Assembly: GCF_039904985.1 (NCBI RefSeq)
Contig: NZ_CP157005.1
Span: 868,001 to 932,000 of the forward strand
Length of the DNA stretch: 64,000 nucleotides
Direction of reading: 5' to 3'
Source: Methylomonas sp. AM2-LC
GTDB lineage: Bacteria > Pseudomonadota > Gammaproteobacteria > Methylococcales > Methylomonadaceae
Position 1 is the stretch's first letter. Every line of letters starts with the position of its first letter. Shown here one piece after another: positions 28,706-37,943 of the stretch. Under the pieces are notes generated by a model. That model had not been told where the DNA came from and did no database searches. It saw only the letters and a list, made by a program, of their open reading frames with translations. The position numbers and the translations under genes are program-made.

Positions 28706-29329
28706 ATGGCACGTAGTAAAAGTAGCCAGCAATGGATGCAGGAACATTTTCATGATGAATATGTCAAAAAAGCCCAGCAGTTAGGTTATCGATCACGGGC
28801 TGTTTTTAAACTGATAGAAATTCAGGAAAAAGATAAAATTATACGCCCTGGTATAAACATCGTCGATTTAGGCGCCGCCCCTGGAGGCTGGTCAGAATAT
28901 GCCAGTAAAATAGTGGGTAAAAATAATAAAGTCATTGCTTTAGATCTTTTGGATATTGATCCCATATCCGGTGTTGATTTTATACAGGGAGATTTTCGTG
29001 ATGATGAAGTCTTAGAAAAACTTTATCAAGTGTTAAATGGTGAGCAGGTACACTTGTTATTGTCTGACATGGCACCCAATATAAGTGGTAACAGAGAAGT
29101 TGATCAGCCCAGAGCCATTTATCTGGGAGAGTTGGCATTGGATGCTGCAAAAACGATATTATGTAAAGGCGGTGTGTTTTTGATTAAAATGTTTCAAGGC
29201 GCTGGTTTTGATGAATATTTTGAGCAGGTTAGGCAACATTTTACCAGCGTAGTCATCAGAAAACCCAAAGCCTCGCGTCCCAGAAGCAGCGAAGTGTATA
29301 TTCTGGCGAAAGGATTTAAATCGATATAA
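28706..29329 (+). CDS. rlmE: 23S rRNA (uridine-2'-O)-methyltransferase RlmE
   Basis: 207 residues of the FtsJ/RrmJ family, methylating U2552 of 23S rRNA. The SAM-binding motif is VDLGAAPGGWSEYA (about residue 50-63). Catalytic-tetrad candidates are the Lys of YRSRAVFKL, the Asp of LLSDMAPNISG, the Lys of FLIKMFQG and the Glu of SSEVYILAKG. Length is normal. It lies upstream of ftsH as in E. coli, but a terminator-like hairpin stands between them here. Confidence 0.97.
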   Translation: MARSKSSQQWMQEHFHDEYVKKAQQLGYRSRAVFKLIEIQEKDKIIRPGINIVDLGAAPGGWSEYASKIVGKNNKVIALDLLDIDPISGVDFIQGDFRDDEVLEKLYQVLNGEQVHLLLSDMAPNISGNREVDQPRAIYLGELALDAAKTILCKGGVFLIKMFQGAGFDEYFEQVRQHFTSVVIRKPKASRPRSSEVYILAKGFKSI

Positions 29330-29460
29330 CTAACTGTTTACAAACAGCTTAGATAGGTGCTTTGCGAGTAAATACTTTTTTTGGAGTTGACAAAGCAAAA
29401 AATTTATTCTCTTTTTAAGGAAATTTACCACAGATCAGTTTATGATGAGCGGTGGAGATA

Positions 29461-29491
29461 CGAGTATTCTTGATAGAATTACTCGGTTTTT
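29461..29491 (+). terminator. Terminator between rlmE and ftsH
   Basis: Stem 29461-29470 with 29475-29485 (10 bp, one bulge, TGAT loop) followed by GTTTTT. It is 130 bp after rlmE and 36 bp before ftsH, so ftsH needs either read-through or a promoter overlapping this region. Confidence 0.65.
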
Positions 29492-29526
29492 AAATTCTAG
29501 GGCCGTTCGGGGCCGGAGCGCGTAAC

Positions 29527-31452
29527 TTGAGCGATATGATGAAAAATGTAGTTTTGTGGGTTGTCATTGCAGTCGTTTTGATGGCAGTGTTCAACAACTT
29601 TGGTTCAAAATCTATTAGAACCGATTCCACGTTGTCCTACTCGCAGTTGATAGATGCGGTTAAAGCAGGGCAGGTGCAACAGGTACAAATTGCCGATAAT
29701 ACTATCAAAGGTCGGATGCAGACGGGTGATAAGTTTAAGACTTATATGCCAAATGATCCGCACTTGATTGACGATTTACTGGCCAATGGCGTAGAGATTA
29801 CTGTACAGCCGCCCGAAGAACCGTCAATGATCATGCAGATTTTTGTTTCTTTTGGTCCCATTTTGTTACTGATTGCTGTATGGGTATTTTTCATGCGGCA
29901 AATGCAGGGCGGTGGCGTTGGTGGTCGTGGTGGAGCAATGGGCTTTGGCAAAAGCAAAGCACGCATGCTCGAACAAGATCAGAACAAAGTCACCTTTGCA
30001 GATGTGGCCGGGTGTGATGAAGCCAAGGAAGAAGTTGAAGAAATGGTCGACTTTTTAAAAGATCCGGCCAAATATCAAAAATTGGGTGGCAAAGTGCCGC
30101 GTGGTGCCTTAATGGTTGGCCCTCCCGGTACAGGTAAAACCTTGTTGGCCCGAGCTATTGCTGGCGAAGCCAAAGTACCGTTTTTTACCATTTCTGGATC
30201 AGATTTTGTGGAAATGTTCGTTGGTGTGGGTGCCTCGCGAGTGCGGGATATGTTTGAGCAAGCTAAAAAACATGCACCATGTATTATTTTTATCGACGAG
30301 ATTGATGCCGTGGGCCGTTCGCGCGGAGCAGGTTTAGGTGGCGGTAACGACGAACGCGAACAAACCTTAAACCAATTATTGGTGGAAATGGATGGTTTTG
30401 AAGGCCACGAAGGCATTATTGTCATTGCTGCTACCAACCGTTCTGATGTTTTAGATAAAGCCTTGTTACGACCTGGTCGATTTGATCGTCAGGTAGTGGT
30501 CGGTTTGCCTGATGTCAGAGGACGTGAGCAGATTTTAAATGTGCACTTAAGAAAAGTGCCCGCTGCCGAAGATGTTAAAGTTAAATACATTGCACAGGGT
30601 ACGCCCGGTTTTTCTGGTGCTGATCTGGCTAATCTGGTCAATGAAGCGGCCTTACTTGCGGCTCGTTTTAACAAGCGCTTAGTGAGCATGATCGATTTGG
30701 AAAAAGCCAAAGACAAGCTCATTATGGGTGCGGAAAGACGCTCTATGGTGATGGACGAAAAAGAGAAAAAAATGACTGCCTATCACGAAGCTGGGCATGC
30801 CATTGTTGGTCGCTTGGTACCTGAGCACGATCCAGTTTACAAAGTAAGCATCATGCCACGTGGACGCGCTTTGGGTGTAACCATGTTCTTGCCTGAGCGT
30901 GATCAGTACAGTGCCAGTAAATGTAAGCTGGACAGTATGATTTCAAGCTTATATGGTGGCAGGATTGCTGAAGAGCTGATTTTTGGCTGGGAGCAAGTAT
31001 CCACGGGCGCTTCTAACGATATCGAACGCGCCACAGAGTTGGCCAGAAATATGGTGACTAAATGGGGCTTATCGCAACGTTTGGGTCCATTGGCTTACAG
31101 CGAGGAAGAAGGTGAAATCTTTTTAGGACGTTCTGTTACGCAACATAAGTCGGTTGCCGAAGAAACATCTCACACTATTGATGAGGAAATCCGTTCTATT
31201 ATCGACAAAAATTACGAAAGAGCTGAGAAAATTCTTAAAGAAAACGAAGATATTCTGCACTCTATGTCTGCGGCTTTAATGAAATATGAAACCATAGACA
31301 AGTATCAAATTGATGATTTGATGAACAGGAAACCAGTTAGAGATCCAAAAGGTTGGGATGATTCCTCAACTCCTAGTGATGGCGTTGAAGTTGATCATTG
31401 GGGTAAGGGTAATAGTGATCATACTTTGGATGGTGCGACTGAGCAGGGTTAA
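29527..31452 (+). CDS. ftsH: ATP-dependent zinc metalloprotease FtsH
   Basis: 641 residues. Two N-terminal transmembrane helices (about 6-25 and 100-120) flank a periplasmic domain. The AAA+ module has Walker A GPPGTGKT (about 198-205), Walker B IIFIDEID and the arginine-finger region. The M41 peptidase has the zinc site HEAGH (about 420-424). A flexible acidic tail ends the protein. It degrades membrane and short-lived cytosolic proteins as a hexamer. The start is a TTG at 29527 with GGAG eight bases upstream; ATG at 29536 is the alternative. A strong terminator follows. Confidence 0.97.
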   Translation: MSDMMKNVVLWVVIAVVLMAVFNNFGSKSIRTDSTLSYSQLIDAVKAGQVQQVQIADNTIKGRMQTGDKFKTYMPNDPHLIDDLLANGVEITVQPPEEPSMIMQIFVSFGPILLLIAVWVFFMRQMQGGGVGGRGGAMGFGKSKARMLEQDQNKVTFADVAGCDEAKEEVEEMVDFLKDPAKYQKLGGKVPRGALMVGPPGTGKTLLARAIAGEAKVPFFTISGSDFVEMFVGVGASRVRDMFEQAKKHAPCIIFIDEIDAVGRSRGAGLGGGNDEREQTLNQLLVEMDGFEGHEGIIVIAATNRSDVLDKALLRPGRFDRQVVVGLPDVRGREQILNVHLRKVPAAEDVKVKYIAQGTPGFSGADLANLVNEAALLAARFNKRLVSMIDLEKAKDKLIMGAERRSMVMDEKEKKMTAYHEAGHAIVGRLVPEHDPVYKVSIMPRGRALGVTMFLPERDQYSASKCKLDSMISSLYGGRIAEELIFGWEQVSTGASNDIERATELARNMVTKWGLSQRLGPLAYSEEEGEIFLGRSVTQHKSVAEETSHTIDEEIRSIIDKNYERAEKILKENEDILHSMSAALMKYETIDKYQIDDLMNRKPVRDPKGWDDSSTPSDGVEVDHWGKGNSDHTLDGATEQG

Positions 31453-31476
31453 GTAGATCATCAGGCAAAAATTATA

Positions 31477-31503
31477 AGAGAGGCTACGGCCTCTCTTTTT
31501 TTT
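31477..31503 (+). terminator. Rho-independent terminator of ftsH
   Basis: Perfect 8-bp stem (31477-31484 with 31489-31496), TACG loop, and a run of seven T to 31503. Confidence 0.93.
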
Positions 31504-31525
31504 GGATTGAATAAGAGATTTGAGT

Positions 31526-32866
31526 ATGGCAAAAAAATATTTTGGAACAGATGGTATTCGTGGCAAGGTTGGAGAATACCCAATTACAGCCGATTTTATG
31601 TTAAAACTAGGTTGGGCTGCGGGGCGAGTATTTGCCAAAGAAGGCAATGGTTTTGTGCTAGTTGGTAAAGATACACGTATATCGGGCTACATGTTCGAAT
31701 CTGCACTGGAAGCAGGCCTGTCTGCGGCTGGTGTTGATACGCGCATGCTAGGGCCTATGCCTACCCCTGCCATTGCTTATCTAACCCGTACATTAAGAGC
31801 CAAAGCAGGTATCGTTATTAGTGCTTCTCATAATCCCTATTACGACAATGGCATCAAGTTTTTTTCGGTCAATGGTACCAAGTTGCCAGATGAGCTTGAG
31901 CACGAAATAGAAGAATATCTGGAAGCGCCCATGACTACAGTCGAGTCGGCAAAGCTGGGCAAAGTAAAGCGGGTGAACGATGCTGCTGGTCGGTATATAG
32001 AATTTTGTAAGGCTACCGTGCCTCCGCAAATTGAATTTAAAGGTATGCGTATCGTTATAGACTGCGCAAATGGAGCAACCTACCATATCGCACCGCATGT
32101 GTTTAGAGAAGTAGGCGCAGAAGTGGTTGCTATTGGAGCAGAACCGGATGGACTAAACATTAATGACGAATGTGGAGCCACCAAACCGGAAAATTTAGCT
32201 GCCAAAGTCATGGAATATCGCGCTGACCTGGGTATTGCTCTGGATGGTGATGGTGATCGCATTATTATGGTTGATCATAAAGGCGAGATAGTCGATGGTG
32301 ATGAATTAATCTATATCATTGCCAAGTCACGTCTGGAAGTGGGCAAGTTATCCGGGCCAGTTGTGGGTACTTTAATGTCCAATTTGGGTATGGAGCATGC
32401 TTTAAATGCCATCGGTGTGCAACTATTGCGTGCCAATGTTGGTGATCGCTATGTGATGGAGTTGTTGACAGAGAAAAAAGGCATATTGGGTGGCGAAGGC
32501 TCAGGTCATATTATCTGTCTGGATAAAACGACTACCGGTGATGGTATCGTTGCGGCTTTGCAAGTGCTGGCAGAAATGCGTCGTACAGGCAAAAGTTTGT
32601 ACGAGCTGAAGTCGGGTATGAAAAAGTATCCGCAGGTTTTAATCAACATTAGAACCGAAAAAAAAGTCAAACTCGACGAAATCGATGCTGTTAAACAAGC
32701 AGTAGCAAGCGTAGAAAAAAAACTGGGAGATAAAGGTCGAGTATTATTAAGATCGTCAGGAACAGAGCCGCTAGTGAGGGTAATGGTGGAAGGTGTAGAT
32801 TTGGACGATGTCAATAAATACGCCACTCAGCTTGCCAATGATGTTAAGAAATCAATCACTTCTTGA
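31526..32866 (+). CDS. glmM: Phosphoglucosamine mutase
   Basis: 446 residues from ATG 31526 (AAGAG ribosome site eight bases upstream). An in-frame TTG at 31520 is less likely because [13 protein letters not shown] is the usual family start. It converts glucosamine-6-phosphate to glucosamine-1-phosphate for UDP-GlcNAc, peptidoglycan and LPS. The phospho-serine loop [15 protein letters not shown], the Mg-binding [11 protein letters not shown] and the phosphate-binding [12 protein letters not shown] are intact. It directly follows the ftsH terminator, without the folP gene often found between them. Confidence 0.97.
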   Translation: MAKKYFGTDGIRGKVGEYPITADFMLKLGWAAGRVFAKEGNGFVLVGKDTRISGYMFESALEAGLSAAGVDTRMLGPMPTPAIAYLTRTLRAKAGIVISASHNPYYDNGIKFFSVNGTKLPDELEHEIEEYLEAPMTTVESAKLGKVKRVNDAAGRYIEFCKATVPPQIEFKGMRIVIDCANGATYHIAPHVFREVGAEVVAIGAEPDGLNINDECGATKPENLAAKVMEYRADLGIALDGDGDRIIMVDHKGEIVDGDELIYIIAKSRLEVGKLSGPVVGTLMSNLGMEHALNAIGVQLLRANVGDRYVMELLTEKKGILGGEGSGHIICLDKTTTGDGIVAALQVLAEMRRTGKSLYELKSGMKKYPQVLINIRTEKKVKLDEIDAVKQAVASVEKKLGDKGRVLLRSSGTEPLVRVMVEGVDLDDVNKYATQLANDVKKSITS

Positions 32867-32877
32867 AATCAGTGTCT

Positions 32878-32905
32878 GCAGCGTATATCATACGCTGCTT
32901 TATTT
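32878..32905 (+). terminator. Hairpin after glmM, probable weak terminator
   Basis: 9-bp stem around GCAGCGTAT/ATACGCTGC (32878-32886 with 32890-32898) followed by TTTATTT. It lies 12 bp after glmM and just before the tpiA ribosome site. Confidence 0.6.
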
Positions 32906-32920
32906 AGCTCGGAGTATGTG

Positions 32921-33667
32921 ATGCGGCGGTCTTTGATAATGGGCAACTGGAAAATGAATGGCTCTCTTCAAGAGGGACAACAACTTGCGTCAGCTTTGGC
33001 TGCAGGCTTGGGTGACGTTCAGCAAGAAGTGGCAGTTTGTGTTCCGTTTATCTATTTGTCTGAAATAAGCAAGGTTTTGGCAGGTTCTGCTATTGCGCTA
33101 GGTGCACAAAATGTCGCTGATCAAGCATCCGGTGCCTACACAGGCGAAATATCTGCGGCCATGCTGGCTGATATTGGCATTAAATATGCGCTGGTAGGTC
33201 ACTCCGAGAGACGTAGTTATTATGGTGATACCGATCAATCAGTAGCCAACCGTTTTGTACAAGCAATCAAACAAAACGTAATCCCCGTGTTATGCGTGGG
33301 TGAAACACTGGCAGAGAGAGAAGGAAACAAAACTTTTCAAGTAATCGACGAACAACTTGATACTGTTATAGCCACCGCAGGTATAGAAGCGTTTTCTAAA
33401 GCTGTTATTGCTTACGAACCCGTTTGGGCTATCGGTACCGGTAAAACCGCAAGTGACGAACAAGCGCAAGAAGTTCATCATTATATTCGTCAGCGTATTG
33501 CCGGTGTCCATCCGGAAATCGCAGAAAAACTGCAAATTCTGTATGGCGGCAGCGTCAAACCAGACAACGCTAAAGCCTTATTCGCTATGCCTGATATAGA
33601 TGGCGGGCTGGTAGGTGGCGCCTCTCTGGATGCAAACGGCTTTTTACAGATTTGCCATTCAGTTTAG
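32921..33667 (+). CDS. tpiA: Triosephosphate isomerase
   Basis: 248 residues from ATG 32921, chosen over the GTG at 32918 because GGAG (32911-32914) is then six bases upstream. It interconverts dihydroxyacetone phosphate and glyceraldehyde-3-phosphate. Catalytic and binding elements are present: GNWKMNG with the Lys, GHSERR with the His, AYEPVWAIGTGKTAS with the Glu and the flexible loop, and YGGSVKPDNA for phosphate. secG follows after 21 bp, a common gammaproteobacterial pair. Confidence 0.97.
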   Translation: MRRSLIMGNWKMNGSLQEGQQLASALAAGLGDVQQEVAVCVPFIYLSEISKVLAGSAIALGAQNVADQASGAYTGEISAAMLADIGIKYALVGHSERRSYYGDTDQSVANRFVQAIKQNVIPVLCVGETLAEREGNKTFQVIDEQLDTVIATAGIEAFSKAVIAYEPVWAIGTGKTASDEQAQEVHHYIRQRIAGVHPEIAEKLQILYGGSVKPDNAKALFAMPDIDGGLVGGASLDANGFLQICHSV

Positions 33668-33688
33668 TTTATTTGGCTTAGGATTTAT

Positions 33689-34102
33689 ATGTTGTACCAA
33701 GTTATTATTGTAATTCACATCTTGCTGGGCATTGGTATTGTCGGTTTAGTTTTAATGCAGCATGGTAAAGGCGCTGATGCTGGCGCGGCATTCGGTAGCG
33801 GTTCTTCAGGAACTGTTTTTGGTGCGCAAGGCTCTGCCTCGTTTTTATCCAGAACCACGGCTATTTTTGCTGCCCTGTTTTTTACCACCAGTCTTGGTTT
33901 GGCCATGTTAAGTGGCTATAGTGGCAAAAAAGCAGATATTATTGATACGATCAGTATCGAAGAGTCTAAAGCGGTTTCTGATGTACCCTTAAACCAAAGC
34001 AAACCAGCTGCTGAAACGGTTCAAGTAGAAAAATTACCGGATGCACCAGCTATTAAAGAAGTTGAGCAAGCGCCTAGTGCTGCACCAGCTGCAAAAGAAT
34101 AA
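33689..34102 (+). CDS. secG: Preprotein translocase subunit SecG
   Basis: 137 residues. Two transmembrane helices (about 3-22 and 53-73) enclose the conserved loop LMQHGKGADAGAAFGSGSSGTVFG. A longer Ala/Pro/Glu-rich C-terminal tail is variable in the family. SecG assists SecYEG-mediated export. It is followed nine bases later by tRNA-Leu, as E. coli secG is by leuU. Confidence 0.95.
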   Translation: MLYQVIIVIHILLGIGIVGLVLMQHGKGADAGAAFGSGSSGTVFGAQGSASFLSRTTAIFAALFFTTSLGLAMLSGYSGKKADIIDTISIEESKAVSDVPLNQSKPAAETVQVEKLPDAPAIKEVEQAPSAAPAAKE

Positions 34103-34111
34103 GCGAATTAA

Positions 34112-34196
34112 GCCGATGTGGTGAAATTGGTAGACACGCCATCTTGAGGGGGTGGTGACGCAAGTCGTGCCGGTTCAAATCCGGCCATCGGTACCA
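34112..34196 (+). tRNA. tRNA-Leu(GAG)
   Basis: 85 bases with encoded CCA. The acceptor stem GCCGATG pairs with CATCGGT. The anticodon stem CCATC/GGTGG has loop TTGAGGG, giving anticodon GAG at 34146-34148. The long variable arm is that of a class II leucine tRNA. The T arm has GTTCAAATC. It is probably co-transcribed with secG. Its 3' end is the inferred integration site of the element that follows. Confidence 0.97.
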
Positions 34197-34240
34197 ATAC
34201 AGAAAAATGCATCATGTAGCATGGTGTGTAATCTTAAGTC

Positions 34241-34272
34241 AAAAGCCTGTTTTTACAGGCTTTTTTGTTTTT
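34241..34272 (+). terminator. Terminator after tRNA-Leu
   Basis: 10-bp stem AAAAGCCTGT/ACAGGCTTTT (34241-34250 with 34255-34264) with a T4 loop and a T-rich tail. It ends the secG-tRNA transcript and insulates the integrase. Confidence 0.9.
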
Positions 34273-34337
34273 CCGCTTTACCGTTTTTATGTAACCGTGT
34301 AGCATGAAATGCAATTAAATTGCATCAAAATTGCATC

Positions 34338-35315
34338 ATGGCTAGTTATCAAAAACGCGGAAAATCCTGGTTTGTCCAGGTTCGAAAAAAAGGGGTCACA
34401 AAGTGCTCGACTTGGCCGACTAAAGCCCAAGCCCAGGCTTGGGCTGCTCAAACTGAAATAGAAATTCTTTCAAAGGATGATAAGCCATCATTACCCGACA
34501 AAACTTTACTGGATGCAATTGAACGCTATGAAACTGAGGTTACTCCAAAAAAGCGGAGTGCACGATGGGAAATCATAAGATTTAATGTTTGGAAAAAATT
34601 GGCAATAACCAACTTACCAGTGTCGGAAGTGACCACGCCTGTTTTGGCAAAATGGCGAGATAAAAGGTTAACCGAGGTTTCTTCCGCTACAGTTAACCGT
34701 GAAATGAATTTGTGGAGTGCTCTGTTTGAGTGTGCACGCAGAGAATGGCAGTGGGTAGAATCAAATCCAGTTCATGATGTCAGACGGCCTCCCCAGCCTA
34801 GGCACCGAGAACGTCTATTTGCTGAATATGAAGTTGATCAAATTTGTTTGGCGCTTGGATATCAGGGTACAGAGGTTGTTACCAAGAGCCAGATTATTGC
34901 GTGCGCTTTTTTGTTTGCTCTTGAAACAGCGATGAGGCGTGAAGAAATTACTGGTCTTGAGTGGAAGCGAGTTAATTTAAAAAAACGAATCGTAACATTA
35001 CCGCTTACAAAAAATGGGGATGCTAGAGATGTCCCTCTGTCTTCCCGTGCAGTGGAGTTGTTGACTACCCTTGCAGACCATCCTCGCCCATTCGATGTTC
35101 ACAAAGATGTTCTCTCCTCGCTGTTTAGGAGGGCATGCATAGACTGTAAAATTGAAAATGCACATTTTCATGATGCAAGAGCAACGGCACTAACTAGATT
35201 AGCAGGAATTTTAAATATGCTGGAATTAGCTAGAATGGTAGGTCATAGAGATATAAGATCATTGCAAATTTATTATCGTGAAAAAGCTGAAGATTTAGCA
35301 AAGAAATTAGGATAG
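34338..35315 (+). CDS. int: Tyrosine site-specific recombinase (ICE integrase)
   Basis: 325 residues from ATG 34338 (MASYQKRGKSW is a usual start for this group; the TTG at 34320 is less likely). The N-terminal arm-binding and core-binding domains are followed by the catalytic domain with R (AMRREEITGLEW, near 199), H-x-x-R (HDAR, near 278), GHRD and the nucleophile in QIYYRE (Tyr 312 or 313). It integrates and excises the element at tRNA-Leu. Its position right at the tRNA, read away from it, is typical. It converges on the AlpA-like gene. Confidence 0.93.
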   Translation: MASYQKRGKSWFVQVRKKGVTKCSTWPTKAQAQAWAAQTEIEILSKDDKPSLPDKTLLDAIERYETEVTPKKRSARWEIIRFNVWKKLAITNLPVSEVTTPVLAKWRDKRLTEVSSATVNREMNLWSALFECARREWQWVESNPVHDVRRPPQPRHRERLFAEYEVDQICLALGYQGTEVVTKSQIIACAFLFALETAMRREEITGLEWKRVNLKKRIVTLPLTKNGDARDVPLSSRAVELLTTLADHPRPFDVHKDVLSSLFRRACIDCKIENAHFHDARATALTRLAGILNMLELARMVGHRDIRSLQIYYREKAEDLAKKLG

Positions 35316-35345
35316 TTGTGTTTAACAGTCCAACGGTTCCTGGTT

Positions 35346-35633
35346 TTATTTTTTAATGGATCTTTTTTCACGCTGTCTTTCAGCCCAACTCTCAACTTCA
35401 CTTGGTTTCCAACGCGGAACACCGCCATCAATGCGAATAGCAACAGGAAAGTCAGGTCGGGAAACAATTTTTCGTGAAACTGTGCTTCTGCTAGTTTGGA
35501 AGTAATCTACCAAATCATCAATAGACCAAAGTTTATTTTTGCGCTGACCCGATTTAAGTACCGTGAGTATTTCTGATAATAAATTCTCTACAGCATTGGT
35601 GGGTTCTTTAGAAATTAAATTATTATCCGACAT
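35346..35633 (-). CDS. AlpA-like helix-turn-helix protein, candidate excisionase
   Basis: 95 residues from ATG 35633 (a TTG at 35642 would add three). The core LWSIDDLVDYFQTSRSTVSRKI...DFPVAIRIDGGVPRWKPSEVESWAERQ is a winged-helix MerR/AlpA-type DNA-binding domain. Such proteins serve as recombination directionality factors or integrase regulators on genomic islands. It is tail-to-tail with the integrase, 30 bp apart, which supports this. Function is inferred. Confidence 0.8.
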   Translation of the reverse strand: MSDNNLISKEPTNAVENLLSEILTVLKSGQRKNKLWSIDDLVDYFQTSRSTVSRKIVSRPDFPVAIRIDGGVPRWKPSEVESWAERQREKRSIKK

Positions 35634-35765
35634 TAGTTTCAAAATTATTTTAATAAATATTGTTAATTAATTTCATTTTCCGAATTTCAAACTTTGGTTT
35701 CTGGCTTCACGAACATTCTCTTTGATCGTCAACTAGCGACCTGAACAAAGAAATTTATTATTTTT

Positions 35766-36344
35766 TTAAGTCGATGAAATCCAGCGCCGGCGGCCAGTAC
35801 TATCGGTCCAGGTTTCGCAAATTGGGCATTTATCAAACAACTCATCTTTTTTGTTAACGATTAAGTGTCGAGCTTTACATTTTTGGCAAACGGTAAAACC
35901 TAATTCAAGGGTTTTGAACTGCTGGATGATTTGCCAGGCGCGGTTGATATCCAGCACTCTGAAATTTTCGAAATTCTGTTCACGCCTACTAGGCTTTGAA
36001 TTATTGGCGACCACCCGGCAATAAAGCCCGTAGGCATTTACAAACTGCTTACCGTATTCGACATTGGAAGTTGCACAATTCAAATGGCCATGAATAATGC
36101 CTAAAAAAATTGAGGCATGCAGGTTGTTGACCGATGAACGGATAATCCAATGATCATCCCAAGGCAGCAAGCCCTTTTTGGGTGATTCTTGATTTGCGAT
36201 CTTATAAATGCGTATCGCCGTTTTTCTGCTAATAGCACATAAATGACAGACCATATGAGTTCTGGCTCCCAATGCAAACAGCTTTTCGGCAAGCATTAGT
36301 TCAGCTCCAAATTTCGACAAATCAACAAATCCAGCATTACTCAT
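35766..36344 (-). CDS. FlhC-like transcriptional activator (pair 1)
   Basis: 192 residues from ATG 36344 (AAGGA eight bases upstream). ATG 36353 is the alternative. It follows the FlhC pattern: LGARTHMVCHLCAISRKTAIRIY, then KKGLLPWDDHWI and NNLHASIF, equivalent to the KGMLPFSTDWF...NVHASMF region of E. coli FlhC. A C-terminal zinc site of two CxxC motifs (CQKC and CPIC) is intact. The 5' end overlaps the FlhD-like gene by 8 bp, indicating translational coupling. FlhD and FlhC form a heteromeric activator. On SXT-type ICEs and IncA/C plasmids the equivalents (SetCD, AcaCD) switch on transfer, so that is the inferred role, not flagellar control. Confidence 0.85.
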   Translation of the reverse strand: MSNAGFVDLSKFGAELMLAEKLFALGARTHMVCHLCAISRKTAIRIYKIANQESPKKGLLPWDDHWIIRSSVNNLHASIFLGIIHGHLNCATSNVEYGKQFVNAYGLYCRVVANNSKPSRREQNFENFRVLDINRAWQIIQQFKTLELGFTVCQKCKARHLIVNKKDELFDKCPICETWTDSTGRRRWISST

Positions 36345-36627
36345 AAACAGCATCCTTGTTCTGGCTTTGATCTGTGTGGATTAGCAACGCCGCATAAGCC
36401 GTGGTTGAAGCTTCGAACTGGCCAATTGGCAACAAAGTGATTACAGCCCGGTTAATAGATGACTGGTTTTTGATTTCCTCCATAGACAATGCGGCAAATT
36501 CAGAAATTCGGTCTGGATCTAAACCAAATCGCCATGCGGCTTCCATGGGATTGCTTCTGGCGCATTCTCGAGCCAGCATCAGGTACTCAAAATTTAATTG
36601 CGTCAGATCTTCTTCTAAAGTCGACAT
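36337..36627 (-). CDS. FlhD-like transcriptional activator subunit (pair 1)
   Basis: 96 residues from ATG 36627, chosen because AGGA lies six bases upstream (ATG 36642 has none). The FlhD pattern is clear: LTQLNFEYLMLARECARSN, then AAWRFGLDPDRISEFAALSMEEI, matching the helical dimerisation core of FlhD. It is cotranscribed with the FlhC-like gene and diverges from the transglycosylase operon that holds the second pair. Confidence 0.82.
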   Translation of the reverse strand: MSTLEEDLTQLNFEYLMLARECARSNPMEAAWRFGLDPDRISEFAALSMEEIKNQSSINRAVITLLPIGQFEASTTAYAALLIHTDQSQNKDAVYE

Positions 36628-36934
36628 GTTTTTTCCTGCCATTAGTTATGAATTTGGTGGCTATGCTAATGGAATAAATTGGTAATCGTCACGCACGCAA
36701 AGTGACCCTTTTGGGTCAGATTTCGTGCAAAGTCTTACCGGACGTGGCTTTCAGAGGATTAGATTGATAATTGATGTCGGTTTAAATATAACGTATTGAT
36801 TTTGTTTGAAATAAATGAATGCAGTAAAAATTTAACAAGTAAATAGGTCGATTAGGGTCTTTTTTTGAACGATTGAAGTATGGATTTTTTCAGTAAACTC
36901 ATGTCATCAACACAAAGTTTCAAACGCCATTGCT
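36628..36934. promoter_or_regulatory. Divergent promoter region with TGACCC palindrome
   Basis: This 307-bp gap separates the two divergent activator operons. It contains a perfect palindrome TGACCCTTTTGGGTCA (36703-36718), a plausible operator. Just after it, CTTACCGGACGTGG (36734-36747) is nearly the same as CTTGCCAGACGTGG at 56421-56434 next to the iteron array. Individual promoters cannot be assigned. Confidence 0.6.
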
Positions 36935-37621
36935 ATGAAAGATTTAACTCACCCTTTTTTCGTGACAGAAATCCGCATTTTGAAAAATCACTTTAGGTCG
37001 ATACTTGCCAATAATCTCTCGGCAATTATTTCTATCTCGTTTTTGTTCGGTGCAGTATTAAGTCAGCCTTGCTTAGCGCACCCAAATGTGGCTTTATCGA
37101 CAACACCACTTCCGGAAAATCAGCTTAATAAACCGAGATTTTTGCCAACAAAATTGCAAAATACCCTTTGGTGGCAAATAGCCAAACAGCATGAACTCGA
37201 TCCCTATATTCTTTACTCAGTAGCATTAATCGAATCGGCTAACAGTGGTGGTACGACAAAAATCACACCATGGCCTTGGGCTATCAACAAATCTGGGAAG
37301 TCTATCCAATCTGATACTCGACCTCAGGCACATGCCATTTTGAAAAAATCCATTGCCGAAGGTAATCGGCATATCGATATTGGATTAATGCAAATTAATC
37401 TTCACTGGCATGGAAATCGTGTCGGTAAACCCGAGGATTTATTAGACCCAGTTACCAATCTGAAAATCGGTGCCGGACTATTGGCGGAAGCGATTCAATC
37501 TTCGCCTAATGACCTTGTGATGGGAATTGGTCGATACCACAGTTGGGAAAACATTCCGGCTGCCATGTTATACGGACGTCGGGTTCTTGCCTTGGCGGAA
37601 CAAATCAGGAATGTGATTTGA
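36935..37621 (+). CDS. Lytic transglycosylase (VirB1/Slt-like)
   Basis: 228 residues with an N-terminal hydrophobic export segment (about 27-50, ending QPCLAHP). The SLT domain has the catalytic Glu in YSVALIESANSGG (near residue 104), IDIGLMQINLHWHG and DPVTNLKIGAGLLAEAI, then GIGRYHSW. Such enzymes open peptidoglycan locally for assembly of a conjugation apparatus. It is first in an operon with the second FlhD-like gene (10 bp after its stop) and FlhC-like gene. Confidence 0.9.
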   Translation: MKDLTHPFFVTEIRILKNHFRSILANNLSAIISISFLFGAVLSQPCLAHPNVALSTTPLPENQLNKPRFLPTKLQNTLWWQIAKQHELDPYILYSVALIESANSGGTTKITPWPWAINKSGKSIQSDTRPQAHAILKKSIAEGNRHIDIGLMQINLHWHGNRVGKPEDLLDPVTNLKIGAGLLAEAIQSSPNDLVMGIGRYHSWENIPAAMLYGRRVLALAEQIRNVI

Positions 37622-37631
37622 GAGGTGATTT

Positions 37632-37943
37632 ATGGATGAAGATATCTACAACCTACATTTAGATTACCTAATCTTGGCGCAGAAGTTGGTGCTGGCAGGC
37701 ATGGAACATAAAGCTATGTTCAGTCTTGGTTTAACGCAGGAAGCTGTCGCGATACTAAAAAAACTACCCTCCTATCAATTAAAAAATATTGCTCGCAAAG
37801 AGATTCTTTCATTTACTCCAAGGTTCAGCGCAGCCAACTGGAGTAGTTATCTTCATAATGAAAAAATCGCCCCTGATCAGGATGCAACTGAGATTCGTGC
37901 ACGAGAGTTTTTAAAACTTATGCCCAGCCCAAATACAAAATGA
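37632..37943 (+). CDS. FlhD-like transcriptional activator subunit (pair 2)
   Basis: 103 residues. The start region IYNLHLDYLILAQKLVLAG, then HKAMFSLGLTQEAVAILKKLPSYQLKNIA, lines up well with E. coli FlhD (IYDINLSYLLLAQRL...[23 protein letters not shown]). It is closer to FlhD than the pair 1 protein is. It overlaps the following FlhC-like gene by 4 bp (ATGA). Ribosome site GAGAGG is close upstream. Confidence 0.87.
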   Translation: MDEDIYNLHLDYLILAQKLVLAGMEHKAMFSLGLTQEAVAILKKLPSYQLKNIARKEILSFTPRFSAANWSSYLHNEKIAPDQDATEIRAREFLKLMPSPNTK

